Shown here: positions 35,030 through 46,755 of the stretch, in pieces
How positions within the stretch are numbered: the first letter of the stretch is position 1
Layout of the letters: each line of letters starts with the position of its first letter
DNA from: Trachythela sp. YZ-2020
Taxonomy: Eukaryota; Cnidaria; Anthozoa; Malacalcyonacea; Clavulariidae
Length of the DNA: 64,000 nt
Reading direction: 5' to 3'
NCBI GenBank assembly: GCA_016169945.1
Contig: JADLSH010000236.1
Coordinates: 2,714,001-2,778,000, forward strand
Made by a program: the position numbers and the translations under genes
The notes under the pieces: model-generated
Database searches by the model: none
The model's input: only the letters and a program-made list of their open reading frames with translations
What the model was told of the DNA's origin: nothing

Positions 35030-36400
35030 TACAATCTGTACGAAGTACATATTGTCATTCCGCCACGGGAAGCCGAGCCGAGTTTATTAATTACGCATAT
35101 ATTTATAAAAATGCGTGGGAGCAGTAAAATGATGAAAAAGTAATTACAGAAATGGGTTTTGGAAGTCGAAGCTGTATAAACAGCTTGTAGCTTTTAGACC
35201 AGTTGAATTTTTCTTATTTATGTGTTTTGCCCTTCGATGCATCGATATATTCTGACTTCCATGCTGAACCGGGGTGAGTTCTATTTGTATGTTATAAACT
35301 GTGGAAAGGCCGAATCAAAAGGCGAACATAAATTATGTACTTGGTTGCTATTACGAAGACCCATTTCGAAAGTAATTTTTCATCAGTTATTACTCCATGC
35401 TCAAAAGGAAACGTACGTATCTAAGTGCGAGAAGGAAATCGGAAAAAACTGAGGGCTAATATTAGAATGCCGTGCACATGGTGCCAACACTTATGCTAAG
35501 GCTGGATAATCAGGGAGGCCAGAAAAAACCTGCAGTACAGGAAAACATGGGTAGGGCCAAGACCTCCAGCAGCTCCCCACATAGCTCCACTATCTTTACA
35601 AATCAAATAAGTATCGCCATCGACATTACGCAGCATCATGCTAAGTATGATGAACAGTGTCCGGACGAGAAGCATGAATGACTTTTAACGTGCAAGTTTA
35701 AATTATGCAAGCCCCAAGATTGTATTTTGATCTTGCATTATATCAATATTTTAAGTTTAAGCGGTGTAAACTAGCTGAGCCCCAGTACTAATTTCATTCT
35801 CGCAATGCATGCAGTAATGCAAACAATAAAGATCATACAACAAACGCACTACAGTTCATAATCTAGTTCGGAATGATGATGCAGCAAATTAGGGTTGACG
35901 TGGAATTCAGGAATTAACATCGCCAGGTTTCATTCATATCTGTACTTCGTGCTTTACTTTGTCTTACTAACAACGAGAAAACGGAAAGGAAAACAAGTAC
36001 ACTGCGGTGGAAATTTGGTGAAAGGGGGGGATTTTATGTATACCAATGAATATCTATACCACGGGAATTGAGACCCAGCAATGCAGAGACAGAAGTATCC
36101 ATTATCCAATAACATTTTACAGTGCCTGGGTTGTTTGTGTCATTGAATTGTGTGGTATACAAAGTAACTGTTGACAGATTTCCTGGGAAATAGGAAATTA
36201 TAAGGACGGAAATGCTTTGATGTTCATAACTTCATATCGGTCACGCAAACTCAAGCACTGGAACGTATGTGGCAGTAACAGAAAGTTATAGTAAAAGAAA
36301 ATATTTGAAATACGTTGTTTAGAGTCGACATGACCATCCATCATGATATGACAGTTGTATACAATATGTGCCACATCCTCTAGCTTTAGAGACATTGTGA
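35030..36400. other. non-repeat segment within the array, unassigned
   Basis: This segment breaks the 1.14-kb array. Several short ORFs are present but none shows a recognisable domain or codon pattern. No terminal repeats were found to define it as an insertion. Confidence 0.35.
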
Positions 36401-36409
36401 CCAATGACA

Positions 36410-37330
36410 CTCGTAGCAATATACCAGACAAGAGCTATTATAGTGGTCATATTAATGGTTTTAAAATTCGAGGTTTGATAGGTAGAGCCTTGTAGCACCA
36501 TACACCAGACAAGAGTAGATTCATGTATCGGATCATATTAGTAGGTATGAAAATTGAGATAGGTAGCACAGTACATAAAGCACGAGGCTCATACCAGACA
36601 AGATTAGTATATTCATGTATATAGGATCATATTAAAAGCTATAAATTCAAGATGCGATAGCTAGCATAAAACGCTGAAACACGAGACTCATAAGCGCTAG
36701 ACCAGATAAGAGTATATTCATGTATAGAATCATATTAAAGGTTATAAATTCAGGTCGAGATAATTAGCATAGAAAACGCAGAAAACGCTAAACAGTACAT
36801 TCATGCATGTATAGGATCATATTAAAGCTAGAAATGTGAGTTGCGATAAGTAGCATAGTACAGTACGTCAAACACGAGACTCATAGAACTATACCAGACA
36901 AGAGTATATATATAGTCAGGTATAGGATCCTATTGGAAGCTAGTCACGTTAGAGTTGAGATAAATAGCGTAATACACTATAAAACATACTAAATACGAGA
37001 CTCGTATAGCACTATACCAAGCAAGAGTATATAGGATCATGTATTCAGGTATAAGATCATATTAAAAGCTAAAAGCTAGAAATTCGAGTTTAGATAAGTA
37101 GCATAATGCACTAAACATACTAAACATGAGATTCATAGCACTATATATACCAGACAAGAGTATAATTGTATTCAGGTATATAGGATCATATTAAAAGCTA
37201 GAAATTCGAGTTGAGAGAAGTAGAATACGCTAAACCAGACAAGCGTATATTACTATATTCATGCAGAGGATCACATTAAAACATTTAGTCTAGTCTAGAT
37301 AAATAGCATACTGTAACACGTTAAAAGTAC
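36410..37330. repeat. degenerate roughly 110-bp tandem repeat
   Basis: About eight imperfect units containing 'ataggatcatattaaaagct', 'aattcgagttgagataag', 'gagactcatagcactatacc' and 'cagacaagagtat'. The unit length varies through indels. No coding capacity. Confidence 0.7.
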
Positions 37331-37389
37331 ACCTATAGTTATAACAATAAGAAACGAACTCACTCGGTTTTGGGGTCCCAGAAATAAGA

Positions 37390-37800
37390 TTAGGAGCGAC
37401 AGCGATTTCCCAGGTTCAGAACAGAGGGAGCTTGTACGTCTGAGGGAAAAACAATCTCGTGCCGAGATGAAGAACTACGCCGGCCGTTCTTGAGTAGGTA
37501 AAACATATCGTTCCTGACTAGGCAATTTGTCCCGGGCCTGGTGGTTGCATCGCAATGCAAGCCGTCCTCTTCAAATTGGGTGATTTCCATATGGAAGTCT
37601 GAATATGAAAGGTACGCCAGCCGTTCTTGTGCAGGGAATAAACCTATATTGTTCACAACTTCACAATTTGTCTCTGATATTGGTGGTTGTACCGCAGCGA
37701 AACCGATCCTCTTCAACTTGTGTAACATTGCGCAAATTCCACATGGTCTTCCTGAGGTTCGAACCAAGATTTATTATTCTTTCCATCCAGAAGCCGTACA
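37390..37800 (-). other. possible coding relic with internal duplication
   Basis: A 125-codon minus-strand frame (37767-37390) contains EITQFEEDGLHCDATTRP; in another frame upstream a similar peptide, NVTQVEEDRFRCGTTTN, can be read about 145 bp away. At DNA level the two blocks share 'gccgttcttg', 'aatttgtc' and 'tggtggttg'. This looks like a tandemly duplicated exon that has since decayed. No family was recognised. It sits directly against the array segment at 37845. Confidence 0.3.
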
Positions 37801-38289
37801 GCCTTGCTCTCAACGTAATCTTTACATGTTTTTTTTTGTGTTTTTTTTTGTGTTACAAGGTTTGATACCTTGAAACAAACTTTGAAAAATTTCACTAGCA
37901 CTGTTTACACACTGACTGAAATCTTGCGAATGAGTAGGAGACGCATAAACTGTACCCAAATGTTTTAATGCAAAGAGGACCATTGTATGCATGATGGTGA
38001 CAGCTGTCTTTAGGAGAGCTTTTGATTGGTTAGGCCCAAGTTTGCATCAGTTGTTCACATGCTAAGTTGCCAAAGTTCAATTTCTTATCATATTTTATAT
38101 TTATTAACAGACACGAGAATAAATGCCTTGTTCTGTCAAGGTATTTGAGCTTTCCCTGAGCTACATTTGGTGCATGCACTAATTGTGTTGACAGACTGGC
38201 AAGGCCTTAGGGCAAATGGAATCTTCTTGAACATATTACATCATTAACCACAATTTATTGCTATGCATAAATTGAATATTTAAATTCGA

Positions 38290-39000
38290 GTATAAAAATG
38301 ACTCTTTAGTGTAAAAATGACTCTGATCAGATCTTCTGTACTAAACGTGCATATTGCCAGATCCATACCGTATTCATTTGCCTATATGATCAGTACTTTA
38401 CCCCAATTAACTTTGCACTATCCTTGGGATCTCTGAGTTATTAGCTCTGTTTGAGCAAACAAAATCAAAATTTAGTAAGATGGAAATTTTCACTGTTTTG
38501 GTCATTAAGCCACGTTTCAGTTAGACTATAATTATAGAAAGGCCCGACGACAGACATTCTTTTTTGATAATTAGTCTTAATGATCAAGATAATTTAAAAA
38601 GCTTTCAATTGCACCTGTGACGTAACGGAAGGCATTTGCATATCAAAAACTAAACTGACTCAAAAACGAGGCAAATAATTAAATAATAATCTAGAAAAGA
38701 ACTTACTCGATGGTATTAAATGTTCTCTTCAATAAAACAATTAAGAGTACCTGTTAGTAAACAATAAAAAATAAAATTGAAAAGTCGTGCGGCCTTTTTA
38801 AAAACAAAGGCTCACAGGCAAAGCCTCAAAGTATTTCGTGTAAACATGATTTACTTTGAAACGTGTTTGTTCTGAGTATCACTGTTTTGCTGATAAACCA
38901 TGAGCAATTTATCTCATGAAATTACCAACTTATTGTTTTTCCTTCGTTAGTATTTTTTTGTTGTCAATATAAATAATCGCCTAAGCCAGGCTAAATAATC
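38290..39000. other. unassigned AT-rich stretch
   Basis: No gene or recognisable repeat, apart from the words 'ctttgcactatccttggg' and 'atctctgagtt', which also occur near 12356-12385. Confidence 0.35.
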
Positions 39001-39004
39001 GATC

Positions 39005-39480
39005 GATTGATTTACATCTTTATTTAAACGCGAGATCCATTCACAAATTTGAATACAAAAACATGTGCTCTTACATGGAGCCGTGTGATTATCTAAACTA
39101 AGTACAAAGTATACAAACAATATGGAAATAGTTACGATAATATATAAAACAACAAAGTATATCTACTTGAAAATTATTAGTGCAATATAATGAGAGATTT
39201 ACATTCAGCAAGTGACTGAGCCCTAGTAATTCAGGTGACAGGTAAACTATTCCACAAAGTAGCACCCCTATATGAGCTCTTTTTCAGAGATTCAGTCAAG
39301 GGCCTAGGGACAAAATATTTCAAATTAGAGCCTCGCAAGTTGTGTAGGTGTATCGACGAAGTAGGAATGAATTTACTGGATAGATAACTTGGGACCATAT
39401 TATTTGCCGTTATTGTACATAAGTGTTTTAAATTAATTGTACGTCTATCATCAAGATTAGCCCAGTTTAATGATCATCAG
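39005..39480 (-). mobile_element. LINE 3' end fragment
   Basis: Reading the minus strand gives the end of a non-LTR reverse transcriptase C-terminal domain, including NLDDRRTINLKHLC and YRGATLWNSLPVT, the latter matching the ATKLWNSLPDYI position of the 7.4-9.4-kb LINE. It is 5' truncated and decayed. Confidence 0.6.
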
Positions 39481-39651
39481 TTGCTGATTCTCTTTCGCAT
39501 CTATGTGCGTTGGAGTGTCTCAGTGTCGAAGACGCTCTTGCGATGATACCCATTTGCCTAATTCATAATATCTGGATATGGCTGAGTAATTTTGGCACAT
39601 GGGGGTCGAAGCCATGGGTGAGTGGAGCAATATTTACACTTGTCAGGCACG

Positions 39652-40290
39652 TCACAAGAGAATTTGACAAATTCTATGTTCTTTTTTGCCAGATGACAGT
39701 GATTCTCGGTGATTTTCACCAAAAGTCTTAATCTTGTCAAAGTAAGCCACCCAACTCCTCCCAGGTAAAGATATTTCTCTTTGTTCGGAAGCATCTTTCA
39801 AATAAGCATTCTTTTCATTGCAGAAGAGCATATCGCCGTATGATTGCTTCGATGTAGGAGTTTTGATATATCCACCAAGGGCTGGTTCACCGTCAGTTCT
39901 TAGAGTGATTTCGTCGCACAATTTAAGAGCATTGTAATCTATTTTTTGATGCTCAGACTCCTCAAGCTCTTCAAGCGTCGCCCCGTCAAGTTGTTTATCC
40001 GACAAGCCATGGTAGGCACTCTTTATATTCCCATGTGATGGAACCACCACCACAAATTGCATCTCTACTTCATTGTAGCTACTGTCCTCATTAGCTAAGT
40101 GGTGTCGTGGGAAAGCATCGGTGATTGCAATAATTTGTACCATGCATAGTCTAACATCCAGATTCGTAACATCCGACCAATTCCCCTGGTCTATGCCCTG
40201 GTCCAGCATCTTTATTGGAGGAATGGAGGGTAAAGCAGAGTCTTCCATATCAAGTTGTATTGGCGTGAGTGGGAGTGCAAATGTGGTCAT
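39652..40290 (-). CDS. unrecognised 212-codon ORF
   Basis: An open frame of 212 codons on the minus strand starts MTTFALPLTPIQLDMEDSAL and has mixed, non-repetitive composition (acidic, DGATLEELEESEHQKIDYNA; later EITLRTDGEPALGG). That is much longer than chance expectation in AT-rich DNA and unlike the repeat-derived frames. I do not recognise the family. It lies about 460 bp from the start of arrestin copy 1, divergently, and just outside the duplicated segment. It could be one exon of a host gene or a transposon-derived protein. Confidence 0.4.
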   Translation of the reverse strand: MTTFALPLTPIQLDMEDSALPSIPPIKMLDQGIDQGNWSDVTNLDVRLCMVQIIAITDAFPRHHLANEDSSYNEVEMQFVVVVPSHGNIKSAYHGLSDKQLDGATLEELEESEHQKIDYNALKLCDEITLRTDGEPALGGYIKTPTSKQSYGDMLFCNEKNAYLKDASEQREISLPGRSWVAYFDKIKTFGENHRESLSSGKKEHRICQILL

Positions 40291-40752
40291 TTCATTTGAT
40301 TTTCAGGCGATGTATCAGATCAGCAATCCGAAAGTTCCACAGATACTGAACCCTGTTTTTTGTCTGACATGCAATCAGACTAAGATGTGCATACTTTGTG
40401 TTGACTTAATAATTTAATATGTTAAAATATTTTTTTCCATTGAGCCTCCTTAAGAAACCGATGCGTTAAGTGTTGCATTTTGTGTGTGCTCCCCCTCCAA
40501 CTACAACCAGTTACGCGCATAATTTGTAGTACATTTCCCATAATTTTCCCCTCGATTCATCTCGGCATGCCCCTCTATTATTTTATAATCTGCAATTTCC
40601 ATAGAGATTATAAAATAATCTTATATTATCAATATTATAATATAATATTATAGAGATTCTTTTATAATCTCTATGCAATTTCCGGTCGTGCCCTTTTACA
40701 TACGCCATTTTGTTATATAATTCTGATACTCTGTAACAAGAAACGAGGCAAA

Positions 40753-43700
40753 ATGGTGAGAAAATTGCAGGATTTCCAAATTGAAATTGATGGGAACAGA
40801 AAGGTGTTTTACCCAGGGGAGCAAGTACGTGGTGCTGTGATTGTTGACGTAGCCCAGCCAATGAAATGCAACAATATAAACGTGATGTTGGTAGGGTTGT
40901 CGTATTGTTATTGGATAACAACAAGGACAGAGAGAGACAGTCAAGGAAACACCAGAACGTGTACAGAGCACCACAGAGGCTATCAACGACTGGTAGATCT
41001 ACAAGGACTTCTTTTTGGTGGGAATTCGACTGGATCTGTTCAGCACCCTCCTGGTAGACATACTTATCAATTTCTATTTAACCTTCCCTCACCTCTACCT
41101 AGTTCATTTGAAGGAGGCACTGGTCACATTCGATATTACATAGAGGCTAAAGTTGATCGGCCATGGAAGTTTGATCATAAAATTCGAAAGCCTTTCACTG
41201 TCAATGAGATCATTGATATTAATCTTCCTCAGTATTCAACAGCTCCTGGTGGCACAAAAGAGAAGCGAATTGGATGTCTTTGTTGTGTTGCTGGCGACCT
41301 CAACATGCAAGCAAGTCTCGATAGATCAGGGTATTGTCCAGGTGAACAAATATTTCTTAATGCTTCCTGCGAAAACTATTCAACTCGGGAGATGCGCTGT
41401 ATGAGGGCCACACTCGTACAAAATATTTCTTACCGTGCAAGTGATGGAAAAACCACAGGGCGCTCAAGATCAATTGCACATTTTGAGGGTCAGAAGATTC
41501 CAGGAAGAAGCCACGATTCTTGGAATAACCAACCATTCTTCATTCCACCTGTTCCTCCAACAATTCAGACCAGCCCTGTGAGTGTCAGTTATCAAGTCAA
41601 GTTTGATGTTAGGGTTCCTTGGGGACTTAATCCCAAAATTGAACTTTATATTACCATGGGCACAGTGCCTTTCCAGCAGTCATATGGCAGACAATCTTCC
41701 AACCTCGTTCCCAGGCTCTTATCTCTTGGGGAGATAATACCCTGGATGGAGCTGGTCACGTGTCACGCGGATTTCGCGTGATAAATTGAGAATACACTTA
41801 GGGAGGGGTGGTACAGGAGCGTGTTGTCTTCTTTGATATTGTTGCGTTTGGAAAAAAGTATTTTGGGGCGATGAATTGAAAATTTGCAACAAGAAATTGT
41901 GACAAAACTGTTGTTATAAAATAGTCGCATTCATCATCATGTCACTACCTACTGTATCCTGGAGTATTGAGTTACATTTCAAGCGATAAGTACTCGATAA
42001 GTTGGATCAGATTTCAATACACAACGCTTGTCAAGCCAAGGAAAGCACGCGTCGCACGGTATTTTAATATAAAACACAATCAATAAAACATATCTTCTAT
42101 AGACTGACTGATATGATTGTTAACAGTGTTGAACCTTATCCTGTCTGGTATTCAAACTGCAAACAAAATGGATTTTTTTAATGCTGACATATGGAATTGC
42201 TATAAAATATCGAGATCCTACTGTGTGTAAACAATGCTATCCAGAGGTTAAATCTCGTTCAAGATTGTAAAATATCCGCCTTGGCATCGCTAAACGCGAC
42301 AATCAAGAAGTATGTCGAAGTATAACTTTATGTTACCAAACGTACGGTAAAATTATCCGATAAAGGCAAATTCAACGACTCTCCGTGCGTGCGGTACAAC
42401 TTGAATATTTACGATAAAACATATGTAATTATACTTCATATGTGTTAGTTAGTTAGTATACACCACACTTTAAATCCTAAATAGTTTTCATCGTCTTTCT
42501 AGCTTGATCTAATATAATATACAAAAGGGATTTAGAATACAGTTATTTAGTATTTGCTGAAAGTATCCATATCACTATGCTATTGTGTCTGTGCATATGG
42601 TCTGTGACTGTGAGACATCAGTGTCCAATAAGCCGACTTATTTTAAAGTCTTTGTCCTATAGTATAGACAAAATTTGGTGTACAACTATGTTTTTATTTT
42701 GCTGTACTATACACTCTACAGCAGATTCAATGGGAACTCCAACTCTGAAGGACTAAATTTTACATATATATATATTATATATATGTGGAAAGGCTACGCA
42801 TCAGTTTTTATGAATTATGTCTCGAATTATGTATGAAAAATATTTTGTAAACCTGATGCGCTATCATTTCTTTGCATATAGCCTATATTTACAATACAAT
42901 ACTATATCGTAATTTGTATTTCCCCCCAGCTGCGGACGAGGCTTTTGCCTTCACTCAGGCTTCAGACTTGTACATGTTTATAGAATCGGCAACAAGAAGG
43001 AAGTTCTCGAATAACATAAATCATAATTTACCACATTTCCCTGATAATTTTTGTATCTTACTACCTTCTAAACTGTAAAATGCTTCAACAGATTTTAGAG
43101 TGGACATCAATCTCCGGCTCTCCGCATGTTCATAGCTTGGCATATTACAAAAATATTATAAATATAGGTTTCTATATTTGTAGTGACGATTGATTTAATA
43201 ATATAGAGGCGTCTGATATGAAACCGTGCTCGAGAGAACATTAAACAACACCTCAAAAGCATACAATTTTGGTTGGTTACTTGACTTTTCTGTTGATAAA
43301 ACTGTTTACTACGTTTTTAAAACTTAAAAGCAAACAAAAAACAAATTTTGCAAGTGTTTTGAACTATATATGATTCTCGAGATATATTATACATAATAAT
43401 ATCCCACTCCTTGCAATTAAAGTGTATAATTTTCAAGTGGAAGCATGTAATATGATACTTCTCCTCTCCTCACCCCCTTAGGCAATAAAAATTTAAAGAG
43501 ACACGTGACCAGCTCCATCCAGGGTTTTATCTCCACAGAGGGAAAAGCCTGGGTACGAGGATGACAATCTTCCTATCAACTTGCAGAGAATCAGTATATG
43601 GAAATGGAATTTGCCAACTGGATGCTACCCACCGCCCCAGCATTACCATCTGTTCCACCTTCATCTGTACTTGGCTACCCTGACATGCCTCCGCCCAGCT

Positions 43701-43975
43701 ATGCTGTAGCAGTTGGAGGTTTATATGTAGACGTTGGTGACATGGAAGCCAGATCAAACTTTGCCGGAGACCAAAGCTATATGCCAATGTACACCTATGC
43801 TCAACCATTCCAAGGACAGTATCAAACGACTGCCCCTTCAGGTCCATCTGCTGCTAATATTGCATATCCACCACCATATTCTAGTGCCATCTTTCCTGGT
43901 AATTCTGAGACTGGTTATCCTGAGGCTAGGACATCCCTTCCAGAAGCTAGACCACCCCCCTCAAGTGTACCCTAA
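40753..43975 (+). pseudogene. alpha-arrestin (ARRDC-like) copy 1, split by a transposon
   Basis: Residues 1 to about 316 are nearly identical to the intact copy at 46756. At 41701 the frame runs into a transposon and ends 27 codons later (stop at 41779-41781), giving a 342-residue product. That product would keep both arrestin folds (Arrestin_N about 1-155, Arrestin_C about 175-310) but lose the C-terminal tail. The rest of the gene resumes at 43563 and ends at 43975, including both PPxY motifs. Either it is a pseudogene, or a truncated arrestin is made that cannot bind NEDD4-family WW domains through PPxY. The 43.9-kb tail also lacks six codons present in copy 2. Confidence 0.8.
41701..43562. 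mobile_element. TIR transposon (1.86 kb) inserted in arrestin copy 1
   Basis: The ends are inverted repeats: AACCTCGTTCCCAGGCTC at the left and the complement of ATCCTCGTACCCAGGC at the right, continuing to 'ccctggatggagctggtcac' and complement. GACAATCTTCC is present on both sides (41690-41700 and 43563-43573) but once in the intact paralogue, proving an insertion with an 11-bp direct repeat. The interior is AT-rich, without a transposase. Repeat length suggests a Mutator-like or related element. Confidence 0.88.
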
Positions 43976-44941
43976 GCTTTGTTTGGTTAATATAACAACA
44001 TTTGCTATTGTTCAGTAGCTGAGAACTCTTTAGAAACATTTTCCTAATTGAATTGTTATTTTGTGGAATAATCTCTCTGGCTATACTAAATGACACAGTT
44101 TCGTTGAAATACATAATTAAAATTTAGCATAGTATATGTTTAGTTAATGTACAGACTAAAGTATGTGTATTTTAGTTATAGTTAGGTAATTGCCTCGAAA
44201 ATATTAGCTATTTAATTTGTAGCTACTCCTAAATTGCCACCCACGTTCTTGTATTTGCATACAGGTACTTAAACAATATTCAATAAGGAATTTCCTGTAC
44301 GTGCGCTATGACTAGCTCACGTTCAAGTGTACGAAGAGCAAACGTAAAGTCAAATACATAACTTATTTACATATAGTACACTTAGGAAGTCGATTATCAC
44401 CTTTGTTAGCTTTGGATACAAACCCAATTTATGTTTACACATGGACATGCATGGTGTAGCCAGTCTATTCCGCGGGTATAGACCGTCTACAAGGCTATCC
44501 ATGATGCGGCGTAAATGAGATTCATGATGAGATCATAAGAACTAAGGGCCAAAAAACTATAAATTTTAAAATAAACTATAAACTGATATTCTCAATATTT
44601 GTTTGAAAGTTTTGTATAAAATAGTTTGAAAATACCAAATGCATTATGATATTCTTAACAGCAAATCAGGAAAATGATGTATATGTGGATACAACAACTC
44701 ATTACTACATTAGATATTGATTTCGTTTGAATTTTCTTTATGAATTATTAATGAAGATCCGAGCTTACGGATCAAAAACTTTGCCAACCATGGTGTTTTC
44801 AAGTCAAACCAATTAGGCGTTCATATGTTCAAAATAGTGACATGAGAATACGAAAGATTTTACTTGATACATTAATCATTATTTGTGCTGACTACCATAT
44901 GTATATTAACTATTTACAATTAAAACTCGAAAGAAAACTCG

Positions 44942-45324
44942 TTAGTTCCCAGATGTTTTAGTTGATTTTTCATGCAACATAAACGCACCAAAGAAAGACA
45001 ATGTTTCATTGAAATAGTAATATTTTGCGAACGGTGATTCGACAGAGATCTTTTGTCGTTTTGATACTTCAAAAATACCACTTTTGTATAAGGTGTATTG
45101 AGTTTGGTATTTTCGTGTTTTGCTCGCAATACTGTGAACTGCTTTGAGAATCTTTCTACCATCTAGATATACTTCGTAGCCAATGTATGAACTTGTTCCG
45201 TCATAGTAGAACATCTGGCAATACACAAAGTAAACACCATCTGTTCCTATTGTACGGTAACCATTGTTGTAATGCATTTTCCCAGACCTGTGCTGTGCTG
45301 TCCATGTTACTCATCACTATAGAA
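44942..45324 (-). pseudogene. TNF-domain exon, copy 1, frameshifted
   Basis: The minus-strand frame from 45277 to 44942 encodes most of a TNF homology domain (DGVYFVYCQMFYYD, YEVYLDGRKIL, ending SFFGAFML and a short tail). Compared with copy 2 (49492-49119), eight bases (CCCAAAGG) are missing just after the acceptor, so two TGA codons precede the domain in its frame. No partner exon for the first strand is found in copy 1. It also has three extra codons (TLYKSGIF versus TSGIF). It is probably non-functional unless used from an internal start. Confidence 0.75.
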
Positions 45325-46049
45325 TGTGAGAAAATCATATATACTAATATAGTGATATGATTGACATGAGTTATCCCATACGGTATGAACAACAGGGCGT
45401 CATCGTAACCAACTTATTATGATCATATTGGGCAAAAATCCATTACGTTTTTGACAGACCTGTTTATCATAGAGGAACGGAACTACCGTATTTACTCGTT
45501 TAAGCCCCGAATAAGCGCCGAATATGAGAGCAAAATATTAAAGAGCGCCGCTCTCGAATAAGCGCCACATAGACTAGACTGAAAAAGTCGAAAATTTAAG
45601 ACTCATGAGGCATTTTTCAGCAAAAGCTGGCAACAAGTGCCTTCTGATGTGATTTTTTATGCTGAATCCGAATCTGCTTGTCGCCATCGCGGATTTTGCG
45701 TTTTAAAATTGGGCTTAAAATATGACGTAATCTACCCGGTCATTTTTAGTTCAAGAGTGCAAAGTGGTATTTTGTTGTTGTAAATTGCAAGAAATAAAAT
45801 TAAAATGGTAAGACATAATTAAAATATTATAATCTAAAAAGAAACAGTAGCAAAGCAAATTTTGAATTATGGAGTGAAAAATTTCGGAATAACCAGTGTA
45901 GGAAATTATTGTTTGCCCCCGTATTAAATTGACAAATAAATTCACTCGAAAGTTTATAGTGTTTTAACTTCCTTTTAATGTAGCGATAAATATATACATT
46001 ACATAGATAAAGCCTTTTCTCTAGTCTCGATAATATTCGCTCAAAATGA

Positions 46050-46402
46050 ATTATAACCTCGCCCTTGTTGTTTTTGTCTCACGAACGCGTGTTCTGTTTT
46101 TGATTGACAGTAGATCGGAGTAGATCTTTTCGGGTCTCGGCCCTCGTCTTGCAATTAATCGTTTCAAGGTGGGAAGGAACTCTCTTGTCTCCATGGTTGC
46201 TGTTAATTCCAGATAAAGAGCTCTTGTAAGACTGCAAGTATACAGAACTATATACACTTTCCCTCCTTCCCAGACTTCTTACGGTATATCAGTGGACCAG
46301 CGTAATCGACTCCAATGACTTGGAACGAGGGGTTTCCTTCGGTACGCTCTCTTGGCAACACTCCCGGAGGCGGTTTGACCACAGCAGTCGCTTGTGTGAC
46401 TA
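46050..46402 (-). mobile_element. BEL/Pao-type integrase fragment
   Basis: The minus strand from 46400 to 46070 reads as an LTR-retrotransposon integrase core: NPSFQVIGVDYAGPLIYRKK (first catalytic Asp), KVYIVLYTCSLTRALYLEL, then REFLPTLKRLIARRG and KIYSD. This wording is typical of BEL/Pao elements. There are frame breaks, and neither LTR nor the rest of pol was found. It ends right at the left boundary of duplication copy 2, so it may mark the breakpoint. Confidence 0.75.
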
Positions 46403-46755
46403 GATGTGCATACTTTGTGAGTTTGTGTGAGTTTGTGTTGACTTATAAACCTTAAGAAACCGATGCGTTAAGTGTTGCATTTTGTGTGTGCTCCCCCTCC
46501 AACTACAACCAGTTACGCGCATAAGTTGTAGTACTTTTCCCATAATTTCCCCCTCGATTTATCTCTGCATGCCCCTCTATTCTTTTATAATCTGCAATTT
46601 CCCATAGAGATTATAAAAGAATATTATATTATCAATATTATAATATAATATTATAGAGATTCTTTTATAATCTCTATGCAATTTCCGGCCGTGCCCTTTT
46701 ACATACGCCATTTTGTTATATAATTCTGATACTCTGTAACAAGAAACGAAGCAAA

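Larger units (their letters stand above)
32205..38283. repeat. 1.14-kb tandem repeat array, interrupted
   Basis: Units start at 32211, 33349 and 34488, giving periods of 1138 and 1139 bp with near identity. The third unit stops at about 35030. The second half of a further unit appears at 37845-38283. Each unit carries GGAACAGGNGGACC modules, small hairpins (cacttcacgtggcgaagtg; gctgtcctttgggacaac) and no conserved ORF beyond a 74-codon shadow. The near identity shows recent amplification or homogenisation. Confidence 0.85.
40380..45535. repeat. segmental duplication, copy 1
   Basis: Starts near 'agatgtgcatactttgtg' (40384) and ends in the 'ccgtatttactcgtttaagc' block (about 45490). It aligns with 46405-49690 at very high identity across coding and non-coding DNA. 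It differs by a 1862-bp transposon (41701-43562) and small indels. It carries an alpha-arrestin gene (plus) and a TNF-domain exon (minus) in convergent order. Confidence 0.9.

Noticed and set aside
45201..45392. Alternative N-terminus for TNF exon copy 1
   Set aside because: This frame reads through the domain out of register because of the 8-bp deletion; it does not encode TNF-like sequence.
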